A stretch of 64,000 nt of DNA from Maribacter hydrothermalis. GTDB lineage: Bacteria; Bacteroidota; Bacteroidia; Flavobacteriales; Flavobacteriaceae. Location: NCBI RefSeq assembly GCF_001913155.1, contig NZ_CP018760.1, positions 1,178,001-1,242,000 of the forward strand, written 5' to 3'. Positions 46,839 through 56,204 of the stretch are shown here, one piece after another (position 1 is the first letter of the stretch; each line of letters begins with the position of its first letter). The position numbers and the translations under genes are program-made. The notes under the pieces were generated by a model. That model was not told the DNA's origin and ran no database searches. It saw nothing but the letters and a program-made list of their open reading frames with translations.

Positions 46839-49166
46839 ATGCATACACCTACCACCAATAGAAGAAATTTTATTAAAAAAATGGCCATGTTGTCCGCCAT
46901 GACAGCAGCGGCATCAATGTTTCCTGGAATTATGTTTGCCAAGGAACAGGAAGAAGGAATTCCCTTAGATGCCAATTTAGATTGGAAAAAAGGACCTTGC
47001 CGATTCTGTGGAGTAGGATGTGGCATTTTAGTGGGCACAGAAAATGGAAAGGCGGTTGCGGTAAAAGGAGACCCGAACTCATCTGTAAACAAAGGCTTAT
47101 TGTGTGTAAAAGGTTACCATCAAATTATGTGTTTGCAATCTAAGGACAGGTTGAACCACGCATTGGTGAAGAAGAATGGAAAATATGTTAAAACTCCAAT
47201 CCATGAAGCCTTAGACCTTGTTGCCAGCAAAATGAAAGAGACTATTCAAAATCATGGTAAAGATTCTGTAGCCATGTACACCTCTGGACAATCTACAATT
47301 CCCGAAGGTTATATAGCTTCTAAATTAATGAAGGGTGCTATTGGCACCAATAATCTAGATTGTAATGCACGACTTTGTATGGCAAGTGCCGTTACCGGGT
47401 TTATGACCTCTTTTGGAATTGATGAACCAATGGGTTGTTATGAAGATATAGATTATGCCGATTATTTTGTTACATGGGGAAATAACATGGCAGAAATGCA
47501 CCCTGTTCTATTCTCCAGAATGCTGGAACAAAAAGCTACGCGTGGTGCACAAATAATTGATTTTGCCACGAGAACAACACGATCCAGTTCAGCATCTGAT
47601 CAATCTATACTATTTGAACCACAAACTGATTTAGCGGTGGCAAACGCCATATGCTATGAAATCATTAAAAACGGATGGGTAAAGAAATCGTTCGTTGAAA
47701 AACATTGTAGTTTTAATAAAGGTCTTACCAACATCGGTTATGGTTTAGAAGATAATTTTTCATTTACCGATAAACCAGAAAAAATAGATTTTGAAGCTTA
47801 CAAGGATTTTCTAAAGGATTATAGTCCAGAGGCAGTTTCAAAATATTCTAAAGTATCGGTCAAAGACATAAAATATTTAGCTTGGATTTACGGCAATCCT
47901 AACAACAAAGTAGTTTCGTTTTGGTGTATGGGCATGAACCAACATACTCGTGGCACTTGGATAAACAACCTTGTATATAATATTCATTTACTTACCGGTA
48001 AAATATCGCAACCTGGAAATGGCCCATTTTCATTAACAGGACAACCTTCTGCTTGTGGTACTGCACGTGAAGTAGGTACCTTTACCCATAAATTACCACA
48101 TGGTGTTGTAACGAATAAAAAAGATAGAGAAATGGCGGCTAAGATTTGGAAAGTTCCTGTGGAACAAATTCCTTCAAAGCCAACTTATCACGCAACCGAA
48201 ATGTTTAGGGCCGTAGACCGTGGTGATATTAAATTTATATGGACGCAAGCTACAAATCCACTAGTATCATTACCTAAAACAAGTAGATATCGTCCAGGAA
48301 TGCAAAAGGAATCTTGCTTCGTTGTGGTTTCAGATGTTTTTCCTACCCCTACATCAGACGTGGCAGATGTGATTCTTCCTGCTGCATGGCATATTGAAAA
48401 AGGTGGTTTGTATGGAAATTCAGAACGAAGAACCCAATATTGGGAAAAAATGATAGACGGCCCTGGAGAAACCATGGCAGATGCTTGGATGTTTATCGAA
48501 GTTGCCAAACGTATGGGGTACGGCGATTTATTCCCTTACTCAAAAGAAAACCATGTTGAAGAAATATATACAGAATACAGACAATTTCACGAAGGAGCAA
48601 AACATGGCATGGCACCATTGGACGTGTTGAAAAAAGAATCTGGCGTAATATGGCCTTATGTAAACGGGAAATCTACCCAATGGCGTTTTAATGCCAAATA
48701 TGACCCAGCTTGTGACAATGGCGAAGATTTTCATTTTTATGGAAAGCCGGATGGTAGAGCAGTAATATGGCAACGACCCTTTGAAGAAGCCCCTGAAAAA
48801 CCTGATCAAGAATATCCGTTTTGGTTAAATACGGGCCGTGTGGTTGAGCATTGGCATACAGGTTCAATGACCCGTAGAATACCTGTTTTGCACCAAGCAA
48901 TGCCAAATTCGTATGTAGAGTTCCATCCAGATGATGCAAAAAAAATAGGGATTAGAAATGGCGAAAAAATTAAAGTAACTTCTCGAAGAGGTTCTTGTAT
49001 TTTACCTGCATCTATTAACGAGAGAGGACTGCCTACCAAAGGGCAGGTATTTGTTCCTTTCTTTGATGAAAATATGCTGATAAACGATGTGACTTTGGAT
49101 GCTTTTTGTCCAATATCCAAAGAACCTGATTATAAAAAATGTGCGGTTAAAGTAGAAAAAGCATAA
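46839..49166 (+). CDS. napA: Periplasmic nitrate reductase catalytic subunit NapA
   Basis: Start taken at ATG 46839 (MHTPTTNRRNFIKKMAM), which gives a normal twin-arginine signal; the longer frame from 46800 overlaps napD. The 775-residue mature-type enzyme binds one [4Fe-4S] cluster through Cys54, Cys57, Cys61 and Cys89 (CRFCGVGCG...GLLCVKG) and bis-MGD molybdenum through Cys180 in NARLCMASAVTGF, followed by IDEPMGCYED as in E. coli NapA. It reduces nitrate to nitrite in the periplasm. Downstream electron-transfer genes differ from the E. coli set. Confidence 0.97.
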   Translation: MHTPTTNRRNFIKKMAMLSAMTAAASMFPGIMFAKEQEEGIPLDANLDWKKGPCRFCGVGCGILVGTENGKAVAVKGDPNSSVNKGLLCVKGYHQIMCLQSKDRLNHALVKKNGKYVKTPIHEALDLVASKMKETIQNHGKDSVAMYTSGQSTIPEGYIASKLMKGAIGTNNLDCNARLCMASAVTGFMTSFGIDEPMGCYEDIDYADYFVTWGNNMAEMHPVLFSRMLEQKATRGAQIIDFATRTTRSSSASDQSILFEPQTDLAVANAICYEIIKNGWVKKSFVEKHCSFNKGLTNIGYGLEDNFSFTDKPEKIDFEAYKDFLKDYSPEAVSKYSKVSVKDIKYLAWIYGNPNNKVVSFWCMGMNQHTRGTWINNLVYNIHLLTGKISQPGNGPFSLTGQPSACGTAREVGTFTHKLPHGVVTNKKDREMAAKIWKVPVEQIPSKPTYHATEMFRAVDRGDIKFIWTQATNPLVSLPKTSRYRPGMQKESCFVVVSDVFPTPTSDVADVILPAAWHIEKGGLYGNSERRTQYWEKMIDGPGETMADAWMFIEVAKRMGYGDLFPYSKENHVEEIYTEYRQFHEGAKHGMAPLDVLKKESGVIWPYVNGKSTQWRFNAKYDPACDNGEDFHFYGKPDGRAVIWQRPFEEAPEKPDQEYPFWLNTGRVVEHWHTGSMTRRIPVLHQAMPNSYVEFHPDDAKKIGIRNGEKIKVTSRRGSCILPASINERGLPTKGQVFVPFFDENMLINDVTLDAFCPISKEPDYKKCAVKVEKA

Positions 49167-49170
49167 GTGT

Positions 49171-49911
49171 ATGAGAAAGAGACTTGGTATCATATCATTT
49201 TTTGTAATCATCTTTATTGCTTTTATAGTGGTTTGGAACTACAGTTATCAGCAAGGGCAAGAAGAAGCCTATATTCCATTAATTGAAACACCCACGGGAA
49301 ATTTTATCCCTTCTGAAAAAGGAGTATTTAATAGGTTTGATTCTTCGGGTATGGATTATTTGAATATGCCTGTAGATGAAAACCATCAGCGTTCTTTAGA
49401 AACCTATTACGACAATAGAGCTTATGTTGGTGCGCCTCCCAGTATTCCGCATCCTGTTAAAGAAGAACGTAGTTTTGGAGGAAACACATGTATTCAATGC
49501 CATCAAAACGGTGGATTTGTAGCTAAGTTTAATGCCTATGCTCCTGTGACACCGCATCCAGAAATGGTTAATTGTCGGCAATGCCACGTCACTAAAAACA
49601 CTACCAATACGTTTACTGATGTTGTTAGTGCCGCTTCGCAAAGTACAGGTTTTGTAAAAGTGGCTGCTCCAAAAGTAGGCAAAGGTGCAAATAATGCCAT
49701 GCCTGGAAGTCCGCCTATGATGCCCCATACCTTACAGATGAGAGAAAATTGTATTTCTTGTCATGCTGGGCCAAGCGCTCCAAAAGAAATTAGAGTGTCA
49801 CATCCTGAACGAATTAATTGCAGACAATGCCATTTACCTATAACACCAGCACAATCTACTGTAGATGCCAGCACTTTTTTAAGACAATTCGATGAACTTA
49901 ATGAAAAATAG
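49171..49911 (+). CDS. Tetraheme NapB-like cytochrome c, internally duplicated
   Basis: A 246-residue protein with an N-terminal membrane segment (FFVIIFIAFIVVWNYSY, 10-26) and four heme motifs: CIQCH (107-111), CRQCH (135-139), CISCH (194-198), CRQCH (217-221). Residues 89-139 (PPSIPH...HPEMVNCRQCH) and 181-221 (PPMMPH...HPERINCRQCH) are clearly related, so the protein is two NapB-like diheme modules in tandem. NapB passes electrons to NapA and normally has two hemes. It lies 4 bp after napA. The anchor may be an uncleaved signal. Confidence 0.88.
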   Translation: MRKRLGIISFFVIIFIAFIVVWNYSYQQGQEEAYIPLIETPTGNFIPSEKGVFNRFDSSGMDYLNMPVDENHQRSLETYYDNRAYVGAPPSIPHPVKEERSFGGNTCIQCHQNGGFVAKFNAYAPVTPHPEMVNCRQCHVTKNTTNTFTDVVSAASQSTGFVKVAAPKVGKGANNAMPGSPPMMPHTLQMRENCISCHAGPSAPKEIRVSHPERINCRQCHLPITPAQSTVDASTFLRQFDELNEK

Positions 49912-50530
49912 AACTCTAAAATATTATGCTATTCTAATGCTTGTAGTAAGTTTCATTTCCTGCAAAGGAGAAGAAGAATATCATTCTATTACCGATAAAA
50001 TAGATGCAAAACAAACACCTTACCATGGTAAAATTAGTTCTGAAGAGTTATTAAACGGAACTGAGTTGATATCAATTACTGAAGGTGACCTTACCTTTTT
50101 AATACCTGAACGCAAGGGGCAGATTAAATCGTATGCTTGTATTGAATGCCATAGCAAGCCTGTTACACAAATGAAAGAAAGTGATATGCAAAAGGCGCAT
50201 TGGGATATAAAAATAAAACATGCCAGTCTTGAAACCATGAACTGCGCTACCTGTCACAATGGTGAGAATATGAATGAACTGAATAGCCTTACAGGAACTG
50301 CAATAGATTTAAATCTCAGCCATAAATTATGTATGCAATGCCATTCTAGTCAGTTTGAAGATTGGAAAGGTGGTGCACACGGAAAAAAAGTTGCTGGTTG
50401 GGCTCCACCAAGAGCTTCTATGACCTGTGTAAATTGCCATAATCCACACAGTCCTGGTTTTGAAAAAAGATGGCCGGTACAATTTAATACACAAACAGAA
50501 ATAGAACGCCAAGAAGGCTTGAATCATTAA
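49892..50530 (+). CDS. Tetraheme cytochrome c lipoprotein
   Basis: A 212-residue lipoprotein with lipobox FISC (lipidated Cys24) and four heme motifs: CIECH (83-87), CATCH (118-122), CMQCH (147-151) and CVNCH (179-183). Multiple additional histidines (AHWDIKIKH, GGAHGKK, NPHSPGF) can act as sixth ligands, as in NapC/NirT- or NrfH-related cytochromes, though its membrane helix is replaced by a lipid anchor. Its start overlaps the preceding gene by 20 bp; ATG 49901 is an alternative. It probably connects the ferredoxin/NrfD module to the NapB-like cytochrome. Confidence 0.85.
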   Translation: MNLMKNRTLKYYAILMLVVSFISCKGEEEYHSITDKIDAKQTPYHGKISSEELLNGTELISITEGDLTFLIPERKGQIKSYACIECHSKPVTQMKESDMQKAHWDIKIKHASLETMNCATCHNGENMNELNSLTGTAIDLNLSHKLCMQCHSSQFEDWKGGAHGKKVAGWAPPRASMTCVNCHNPHSPGFEKRWPVQFNTQTEIERQEGLNH

Positions 50531-50540
50531 AAATACAGGT

Positions 50541-51668
50541 ATGAGCGATAGTAAAAAATGGTTTTCTTTAGATATAGGTCAAAATAAGAACACGGTTGAA
50601 GAAAAAGCAGGTTCTTGTGGTTGTGGAAAAACCTCGGGAGGTTGTGGTAGCCATAAAGAAGAACTAAGTGCAGATGAATTTTATGAAGCAGCCATTAATG
50701 CATCGATAGGAGAAGAAAGACACAGAGACGGTTTTGAACAGGTTTTTGATGTTAAAATGGACCGTAGAAGTGCCTTTAAAAAATTGACTGCAAGCTTGCT
50801 TATAGGTGCGGGCGCAGTGAGTACATCCTGTAGCGTAACTGCAGGAGACGATACTAAAGAAAAAGCACAGATAGATTGGGAAGAGCAGTTTAAAGGAAAC
50901 TATAAACTCATGACCGATGACGAGAAGCAAAAAACAATTGACAGACTAATGCGTTCATATGAATTACGCACGGGTAAGAATATTAATATGTCTGCAGAAA
51001 ATCCTGAGGAAAATGTACTCTTTGGCTATGCTTTTAACATCTCTCAATGTCAAGGTTATATGAACTGCGTAAGTGCATGTGTTGAAGAAAATAATCAGGA
51101 TAGGAACTCAGAAATGCAATACATCCGTATTCATGAAATGAAGGATGGTGAAGGATTGAAGTTTGATGCCGCTGACGATAATTACTATCATGAAGTACCT
51201 GCTGAAGGACACTTTTATTTGGGAACCCAGTGTTTTCATTGTGATAATCCACCATGTGTTGATGTTTGCCCCGTACAGGCCACTTGGAAAGAAGAAGATG
51301 GTTTGGTTGTAGTAGATTATGATTGGTGTGTTGGTTGTCGTTATTGTATGGCAGCTTGCCCTTATGATGGCAGAAGATTTAATTGGAGTAAACCAGAAGT
51401 GCCGGAAAATGAAATTAATAAAAACCAGCATTATTTAGGAAATAGAATGCGTAAAAAAGGGGTAATGGAAAAATGTACCTTTTGCGTACAACGTACCCGA
51501 AAAGGAAAAAACCCCGCCTGTGTTGAAGCCTGCCCTACCGGTGCTAGAATATTTGGTAATTTATTAGATCCAGATAGTACTATTAGATGGGTACTGGAAA
51601 ACAAAAAAGTATTTAGACTTAAAGAAGACCTGGGCACAGAGCCTAAATTCTGGTACTTTATGGATTAA
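50541..51668 (+). CDS. Four-cluster ferredoxin subunit (NrfC/DmsB/ActB-like)
   Basis: A 375-residue iron-sulfur protein. An unusual N-terminus has a Cys/Gly-rich patch (CGCGKTSGGCGSH, 26-38) before an internal twin-arginine-like motif RRSAFKKLTASLLIGAGAV (75-93) that ends in TSCS, a possible lipobox. The rest holds four cysteine groups for [4Fe-4S] clusters: CQGYMNCVSAC, CFHCDNPPCVDVCP, CVGCRYCMAACP and CTFC...CVEACP. Such subunits take electrons from an NrfD/PsrC partner, encoded next, and pass them to cytochromes. In E. coli Nap the similar role is played by NapG. Confidence 0.9.
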   Translation: MSDSKKWFSLDIGQNKNTVEEKAGSCGCGKTSGGCGSHKEELSADEFYEAAINASIGEERHRDGFEQVFDVKMDRRSAFKKLTASLLIGAGAVSTSCSVTAGDDTKEKAQIDWEEQFKGNYKLMTDDEKQKTIDRLMRSYELRTGKNINMSAENPEENVLFGYAFNISQCQGYMNCVSACVEENNQDRNSEMQYIRIHEMKDGEGLKFDAADDNYYHEVPAEGHFYLGTQCFHCDNPPCVDVCPVQATWKEEDGLVVVDYDWCVGCRYCMAACPYDGRRFNWSKPEVPENEINKNQHYLGNRMRKKGVMEKCTFCVQRTRKGKNPACVEACPTGARIFGNLLDPDSTIRWVLENKKVFRLKEDLGTEPKFWYFMD

Positions 51669-51741
51669 CGCAGAAAAGTAACGTACTAAAAAGATATATA
51701 CATATACTACGCTGAATTGAAATGATTCAAAATATTAAATA

Positions 51742-52974
51742 ATGGGCCAACTAAAAGTATTAAAAAGTTTAGTAATAGATAGTTTAGACACCATTACCAA
51801 AGGGTCTAAAAAGTATCATATTTGGATGGGTTGTTTAACCTTTGTCATGCTTATAGGTATGTACTGTTATTCTATTCAGTTAGATGAAGGCCTTAGTGTA
51901 ACAGGCCTATCCGATCGCGTTAGTTGGGGCTTATACATTTCCAATTTCACCTTTTTAGTCGGGGTTGCCGCTGCGGCAGTGATGTTAGTAATGCCCACAT
52001 ACGTTTTAAAAGATATTGATTTCAAACAGGCAGTGCTTATAGGCGAAGGAATTGCAGTAGCTGCACTTATTATGTGCTTAGCATTTGTTGTAGCAGATAT
52101 GGGAGGACCGTCAGTGCTTTGGCACATGATACCTGGCATTGGTGTTTTTAATTTCCCGAATTCCATGTTAACCTGGGATGTACTTGTATTAAATGGATAC
52201 TTATTCCTAAATATTAGTATTCCTTTTTATATTCTTTTTAGGCACTATCAAAATAAGGAAGCAAAATCAAAAGTATATGTTCCTGGCGCCATTTTGTCTG
52301 TATTTTGGGCTGTTGCTATACACTTGGTTACCGCTTTCCTTTATCAAGGTCTACAAGCTCGTCCTTTTTGGAACAATGCGCTACTAGGGCCACGGTTTCT
52401 AGCCTCTGCCTTTGCTGCCGGACCTGCGCTAATTATTTTAGTATTGGCCGTTATTCGAAATTTTACGGTTTTCAGAATCGAGGATAAGACTATCAAAAAA
52501 ATTGCGATGATAGTTACGGTCGCCGCACAGATCAATTTGATCATGTTGGTTTCAGAATTATTTAAAGAATTCTATGCGCCAACGCACCATAGTGAAAGTG
52601 CTTATTATTTATTTTTTGGATTGCATGGTAAAAATGCCTTATTACCTTGGATTTGGACCGCGATTCCATTAAACGTAATCGCTACGGTAACCCTCACTTT
52701 TGGTAAACTACGAAACAACTTAAATGTACTTTACTTTTGCTGCTTTATACTTTTTGTGGCTATCTGGATAGAAAAAGGTTTTGGTCTTATCGTCCCTGGT
52801 TTTATACCTGGACCCTACGGTAAAATAGTAGAATATTTTCCAACTGGTATAGAAATAGGTGTTACCTTAGGTATATGGGCACTCGGAGCTTTTGTTTTTA
52901 CTATATTGGCCAAGACAGCAATTGGCATAGAAACTGGAGAGCTGAAGTATAAAGTAAAAAATAAAGCTGCTTAG
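51742..52974 (+). CDS. NrfD/PsrC-family membrane quinol dehydrogenase subunit
   Basis: A 410-residue integral membrane protein with about nine or ten helices (WMGCLTFVMLIGMYCYSI, GLYISNFTFLVGVAAAAVML, AVAALIMCLAFVVADMGGP and others to LGIWALGAFVFTIL). The DMGGPSVLWHMI and FNFPNSMLTWDVLVLNGYL segments are typical of the NrfD/PsrC family, which binds menaquinol. Together with the ferredoxin subunit it would oxidise menaquinol and feed the tetraheme cytochromes and NapA, replacing NapC or NapGH. Last gene of the nap operon. Confidence 0.92.
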   Translation: MGQLKVLKSLVIDSLDTITKGSKKYHIWMGCLTFVMLIGMYCYSIQLDEGLSVTGLSDRVSWGLYISNFTFLVGVAAAAVMLVMPTYVLKDIDFKQAVLIGEGIAVAALIMCLAFVVADMGGPSVLWHMIPGIGVFNFPNSMLTWDVLVLNGYLFLNISIPFYILFRHYQNKEAKSKVYVPGAILSVFWAVAIHLVTAFLYQGLQARPFWNNALLGPRFLASAFAAGPALIILVLAVIRNFTVFRIEDKTIKKIAMIVTVAAQINLIMLVSELFKEFYAPTHHSESAYYLFFGLHGKNALLPWIWTAIPLNVIATVTLTFGKLRNNLNVLYFCCFILFVAIWIEKGFGLIVPGFIPGPYGKIVEYFPTGIEIGVTLGIWALGAFVFTILAKTAIGIETGELKYKVKNKAA

Positions 52975-53031
52975 AATTGTTTTAAACTTTTAAATTCTGA
53001 TAAAAACTTATTACTTACAAACTGTCCATTA

Positions 53032-53670
53032 TTATATGGACAATAAAATAGCAACATAATGGCAAACTGCGGCGGCCAGTACAAAAAAATGCCAGACTGC
53101 ATGGTTGTAAGGGTATTTTTTCCATAAATAAAAGATAACACCCAAAAGATAAAGTGCGTTTCCAATAAAAATCATAATCAATACGCTATCCGGAATAGAT
53201 TCAAAGAAAGTACGCCCCCCTACTACCATAATACATCCCATTGCAATGTAAGCCAGTGTAGAAACAATATTCCATTTACCGGTAAAAAATATTTTAAAAA
53301 AGATTCCTAGAGCGGTTAAACTCCACAGTACCGATAGCAAAGTAATCCCAAAAGTATTGTTCATGTAGATCAATAAAAATGGGGTATAGGTTCCAGATAT
53401 CAGAAAATATATGCTGATATGGTCAAGGATTTTAAAAACACGTTTTACTTCGGTATGTTGAAAGCCATGGTAAAGTGTTGAACAAGTAAAAAGCTGTAAA
53501 AAACAAAATCCATAAACGGCTGCACCGATAACCCCAAGAAAATTATTACTTTTTATACCTAAGGCTATTAAGATAGGAATACCTACAATGCCAAAAATAA
53601 TTCCGAAGCCGTGTATGGTACTGTTTACAAGCTCTTGTTGAATTTGTAAAACTGGTTTCGAATCGTTCAT
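53032..53670 (-). CDS. Hemolysin III / PAQR-family membrane protein
   Basis: A 212-residue protein with seven predicted membrane helices. PAQR signatures: EELVNSTIHGFGIIFGIVG-like start (QELVNSTIHGFGIIFG), TCSTLYHGFQH, LDHISIYFLISGTYTPF and the end NHAVWHFFVLAAAVCHYVAI, with the conserved Ser/His/Asp residues of the metal-dependent hydrolase-like core. It is the last gene of a group with the decarboxylase and the thioredoxin-like gene and converges on the nap operon. Role in lipid or membrane homeostasis is known for the family, not for this copy. Confidence 0.9.
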   Translation of the reverse strand: MNDSKPVLQIQQELVNSTIHGFGIIFGIVGIPILIALGIKSNNFLGVIGAAVYGFCFLQLFTCSTLYHGFQHTEVKRVFKILDHISIYFLISGTYTPFLLIYMNNTFGITLLSVLWSLTALGIFFKIFFTGKWNIVSTLAYIAMGCIMVVGGRTFFESIPDSVLIMIFIGNALYLLGVIFYLWKKYPYNHAVWHFFVLAAAVCHYVAILLSI

Positions 53671-53686
53671 ATTAACAATCTGAAGT

Positions 53687-55135
53687 TTACAAGGAAGTTA
53701 TGATATCTTCGGCATAATCCTGACAATCCTTTAAAGTGTCCTCTATATCTTCCAGGGTCGTTCTAGGGTTTATAAGACACATCCTTAACACTACTTTTTC
53801 CTGTAAAACAGTAGTTGCCAATATGGCTTTCCTCGCCTTTGTGATTTTTTTTACTATTCCTTGATTGATGAAATCCAATTGTTTTTCGGATAAACTTGGA
53901 ATTATAGGGTTAAACCGAAAATTAATAATTGCCAAGGTAGCTGGGGAAATCACTTCCCAATAGGGGCTTTTTCTAAGTATACCTTCTGTTTTTTCGGCCA
54001 AATCCAAGTTATATTCGATTGCTTTTCTAAAAGACCCTAGACCATATGTCTTTACTGACATGTAAAATTTTAGGGCTCTAAATCGACGGGTAAGCTGCAT
54101 ACCAAAATCATAAAAATTAATTTCCGAAGGATTCCCTTCAATATCCCTTAAATACTCTGGCTTTTCTTGAAACGTTGCACTTAACCAACTGTGATTCTTC
54201 ACTAAAAGACATCCAATCTCATATGGTTGATACAGCCATTTGTGTGGGTCTATCGTTAAAGAATCTGCCCTTTCTATACCTTTTAAAAATAATTTTCCTT
54301 TTTTAGATAGTATGGCAGCAGCACCGTATGCACCGTCCACATGAAACCATAAATCTTCATTTTTACATATCTCGGCCATATCGTTAAGTGGATCTACAGT
54401 ACCCGTATTGGTCGTACCCGCAGATGCTATCATACAGAAAGGTTTATTTCCTTCCAGGCGATCTTTGGCAATCGCATTTTTTAATTTATTTAGAGACAAT
54501 TTAAAATCCATATCTGTAGGGATAATTCTTATTTGTTCCTTTCTGAAACCACAAATACGAATTGCCTTAATATTAGAGGAATGCGCCTGATCGGATAAAT
54601 AGATTATTGCTTTAGAAAAATCGTCGCCACATTTAAATCGTCTTGCCGTGACCAAAGCGGTTAAATTAGCCATAGAACCACCACTTGTGAAAATACCTCC
54701 GCCTTTTTTAACGGGAAATCCATAAAGCTTTAATAACCAATTAATGGTCACCAATTCAAGTTCGGAAGCAGCCGGTGACATGCTCCATCCACCAGAGAAA
54801 ATATTAAAGCCCGTTGCCAACGTGTCTGCCATAACACTAATGTAATTACTTGGCCCTGGAACAAAAGCGTAGGCTTTAGGATGTGAAAGTATGTTATTCT
54901 GCTTCAATACTTGTTCTACCACAAAACTCAATACTTCATTTGCATCTTTACCTTCCTCTGGTACAGGTTCTTGTAAAAGCTCGTCCATTTCTTTTCTGGT
55001 AGCTAAGGCAACAGGAGGCTTGTTATTTAAAGTTTCAAAATGTTCTACTATGGCATCAACCACTCTGTATCCATAATCCTGCATTTCCTTTTTTGAAAGT
55101 GTAAGAGTAGAATTATTTTTATTGGTTGTGCCCAT
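53687..55135 (-). CDS. PLP-dependent group II amino-acid decarboxylase
   Basis: Start chosen at ATG 55135 (MGTTNKNNSTLTLSKKEM); the frame is open to 55207, next to the upstream stop codon. The 482-residue product has PLP-binding SGGSMANLTAL, HVDGAYGAAA, and the Schiff-base lysine in TIDPHKWLYQPYEIGCLL. HPKAYAFVPGPSNYISVMAD resembles aromatic L-amino-acid and related decarboxylases. The exact amino acid (tryptophan, tyrosine, DOPA or others) cannot be told. It lies about 70 bp after the thioredoxin-like gene on the same strand. Confidence 0.88.
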   Translation of the reverse strand: MGTTNKNNSTLTLSKKEMQDYGYRVVDAIVEHFETLNNKPPVALATRKEMDELLQEPVPEEGKDANEVLSFVVEQVLKQNNILSHPKAYAFVPGPSNYISVMADTLATGFNIFSGGWSMSPAASELELVTINWLLKLYGFPVKKGGGIFTSGGSMANLTALVTARRFKCGDDFSKAIIYLSDQAHSSNIKAIRICGFRKEQIRIIPTDMDFKLSLNKLKNAIAKDRLEGNKPFCMIASAGTTNTGTVDPLNDMAEICKNEDLWFHVDGAYGAAAILSKKGKLFLKGIERADSLTIDPHKWLYQPYEIGCLLVKNHSWLSATFQEKPEYLRDIEGNPSEINFYDFGMQLTRRFRALKFYMSVKTYGLGSFRKAIEYNLDLAEKTEGILRKSPYWEVISPATLAIINFRFNPIIPSLSEKQLDFINQGIVKKITKARKAILATTVLQEKVVLRMCLINPRTTLEDIEDTLKDCQDYAEDIITSL

Positions 55136-55208
55136 AATTATTGATTGTGCTATTATGTTTTCGTTATCTATACAATTTCGCAAAATTAAGCCTTTGTTTT
55201 TTGCCAAA

Positions 55209-55826
55209 TTAATTAGATTTTCCGTGTTCTTCTAATTCAAGAAGTGCCAATTCTATAAACTCATCAATGATTGCTTTTCCCTTGTCCTTATTATACCAAA
55301 CTTGCAAACTTTCTTTAAAAAAATCATCGATTTTTCCATGTTCTTTTTTGTAGTCGACAACCATTTGCGATGCAACTTTTGATCTTGGGCCCCAAGTCGT
55401 CATTACATTGCCAGACTCATCTAATAGTAAAATTTTAGGAATAGATCGAGTACCATTGGTCAACACCAAATCCATTAGTTCTTTATTATCATCACGAAAG
55501 ATTATTTTTAAATTAATTAACGGACTTGATTCTGCAATTTTATTTAAAATAGGTAAGGTCTGTGCAGCGTCGGCGCACCAACTCTCTAATAACACTAACC
55601 ATGTCTGTTTTTTGGCAATTTCTTTTATTGTTGTTAAGGCTGAATCAGAAAGTATTATCGTTTTATCAAGCCTTCTCATTCTACTCGCATTTAGTTTAGT
55701 AAAACCAATACGTTCTGCAGACTGTTCATCTCCAGTAGTCTGGTTTAAAACTACCAAGTTGTTGATTAAATCTATATATTCTCGATAAGAAATTCCTTTT
55801 GATGTACTGGGTTTTATAATAATATT
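55209..55826 (-). CDS. Thioredoxin-like protein with a single active-site cysteine
   Basis: Start placed at the second ATG (55826; MNIIIKPSTSKGISYREY). The 205-residue protein has a thioredoxin fold from about 70 on: WLVLLESWCADAAQTLPIL, where the CxxC motif is reduced to C-A-D-A, and the cis-proline loop TRSIPKILLLDESG. With one cysteine it cannot make the usual disulfide but could be a monothiol oxidoreductase. Similar WCADAAQ proteins are frequent in Flavobacteriaceae. First gene of the group with the decarboxylase and hemolysin III genes. Confidence 0.85.
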   Translation of the reverse strand, partial: NIIIKPSTSKGISYREYIDLINNLVVLNQTTGDEQSAERIGFTKLNASRMRRLDKTIILSDSALTTIKEIAKKQTWLVLLESWCADAAQTLPILNKIAESSPLINLKIIFRDDNKELMDLVLTNGTRSIPKILLLDESGNVMTTWGPRSKVASQMVVDYKKEHGKIDDFFKESLQVWYNKDKGKAIIDEFIELALLELEEHGKSN

Positions 55827-56009
55827 CATATTTCTAATTTTCAATTAGTTTTACTTTTAAATTATGTTTTATTAACGATAAAGAAGTTGAAAAAACCTAC
55901 TCTATTCACCTATATTTCATAGACTGCTTTTGCAAATTTTGTAATCTTAAACCAATCACCAAATTATCCGTTCTAATCATTAGTTCTTATATAGACAATG
56001 CTTGCACAC

Positions 56010-56030
56010 ATTCTACCTACAATGTAGAAT
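56010..56030. promoter_or_regulatory. Palindrome of unknown function
   Basis: ATTCTAC, 7-bp spacer CTACAAT, GTAGAAT: perfect 7-bp arms, 180-200 bp upstream of the thioredoxin-like gene. No other copy was noticed in the window. Confidence 0.4.
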
Positions 56031-56204
56031 ACTACCAAATACTTTCTATAATGTGTATTCACAGAGTTCAGAAAAATCAATACTGTAACCGTTTCAAGCT
56101 TTATCTAATTTATCTTGCTATCAACAATCATTAAAACTTATTATATTTTGGCGGTCATCAAACTTTATCGAAATCTAAATTAGATACCTAATTAGATATT
56201 AATA

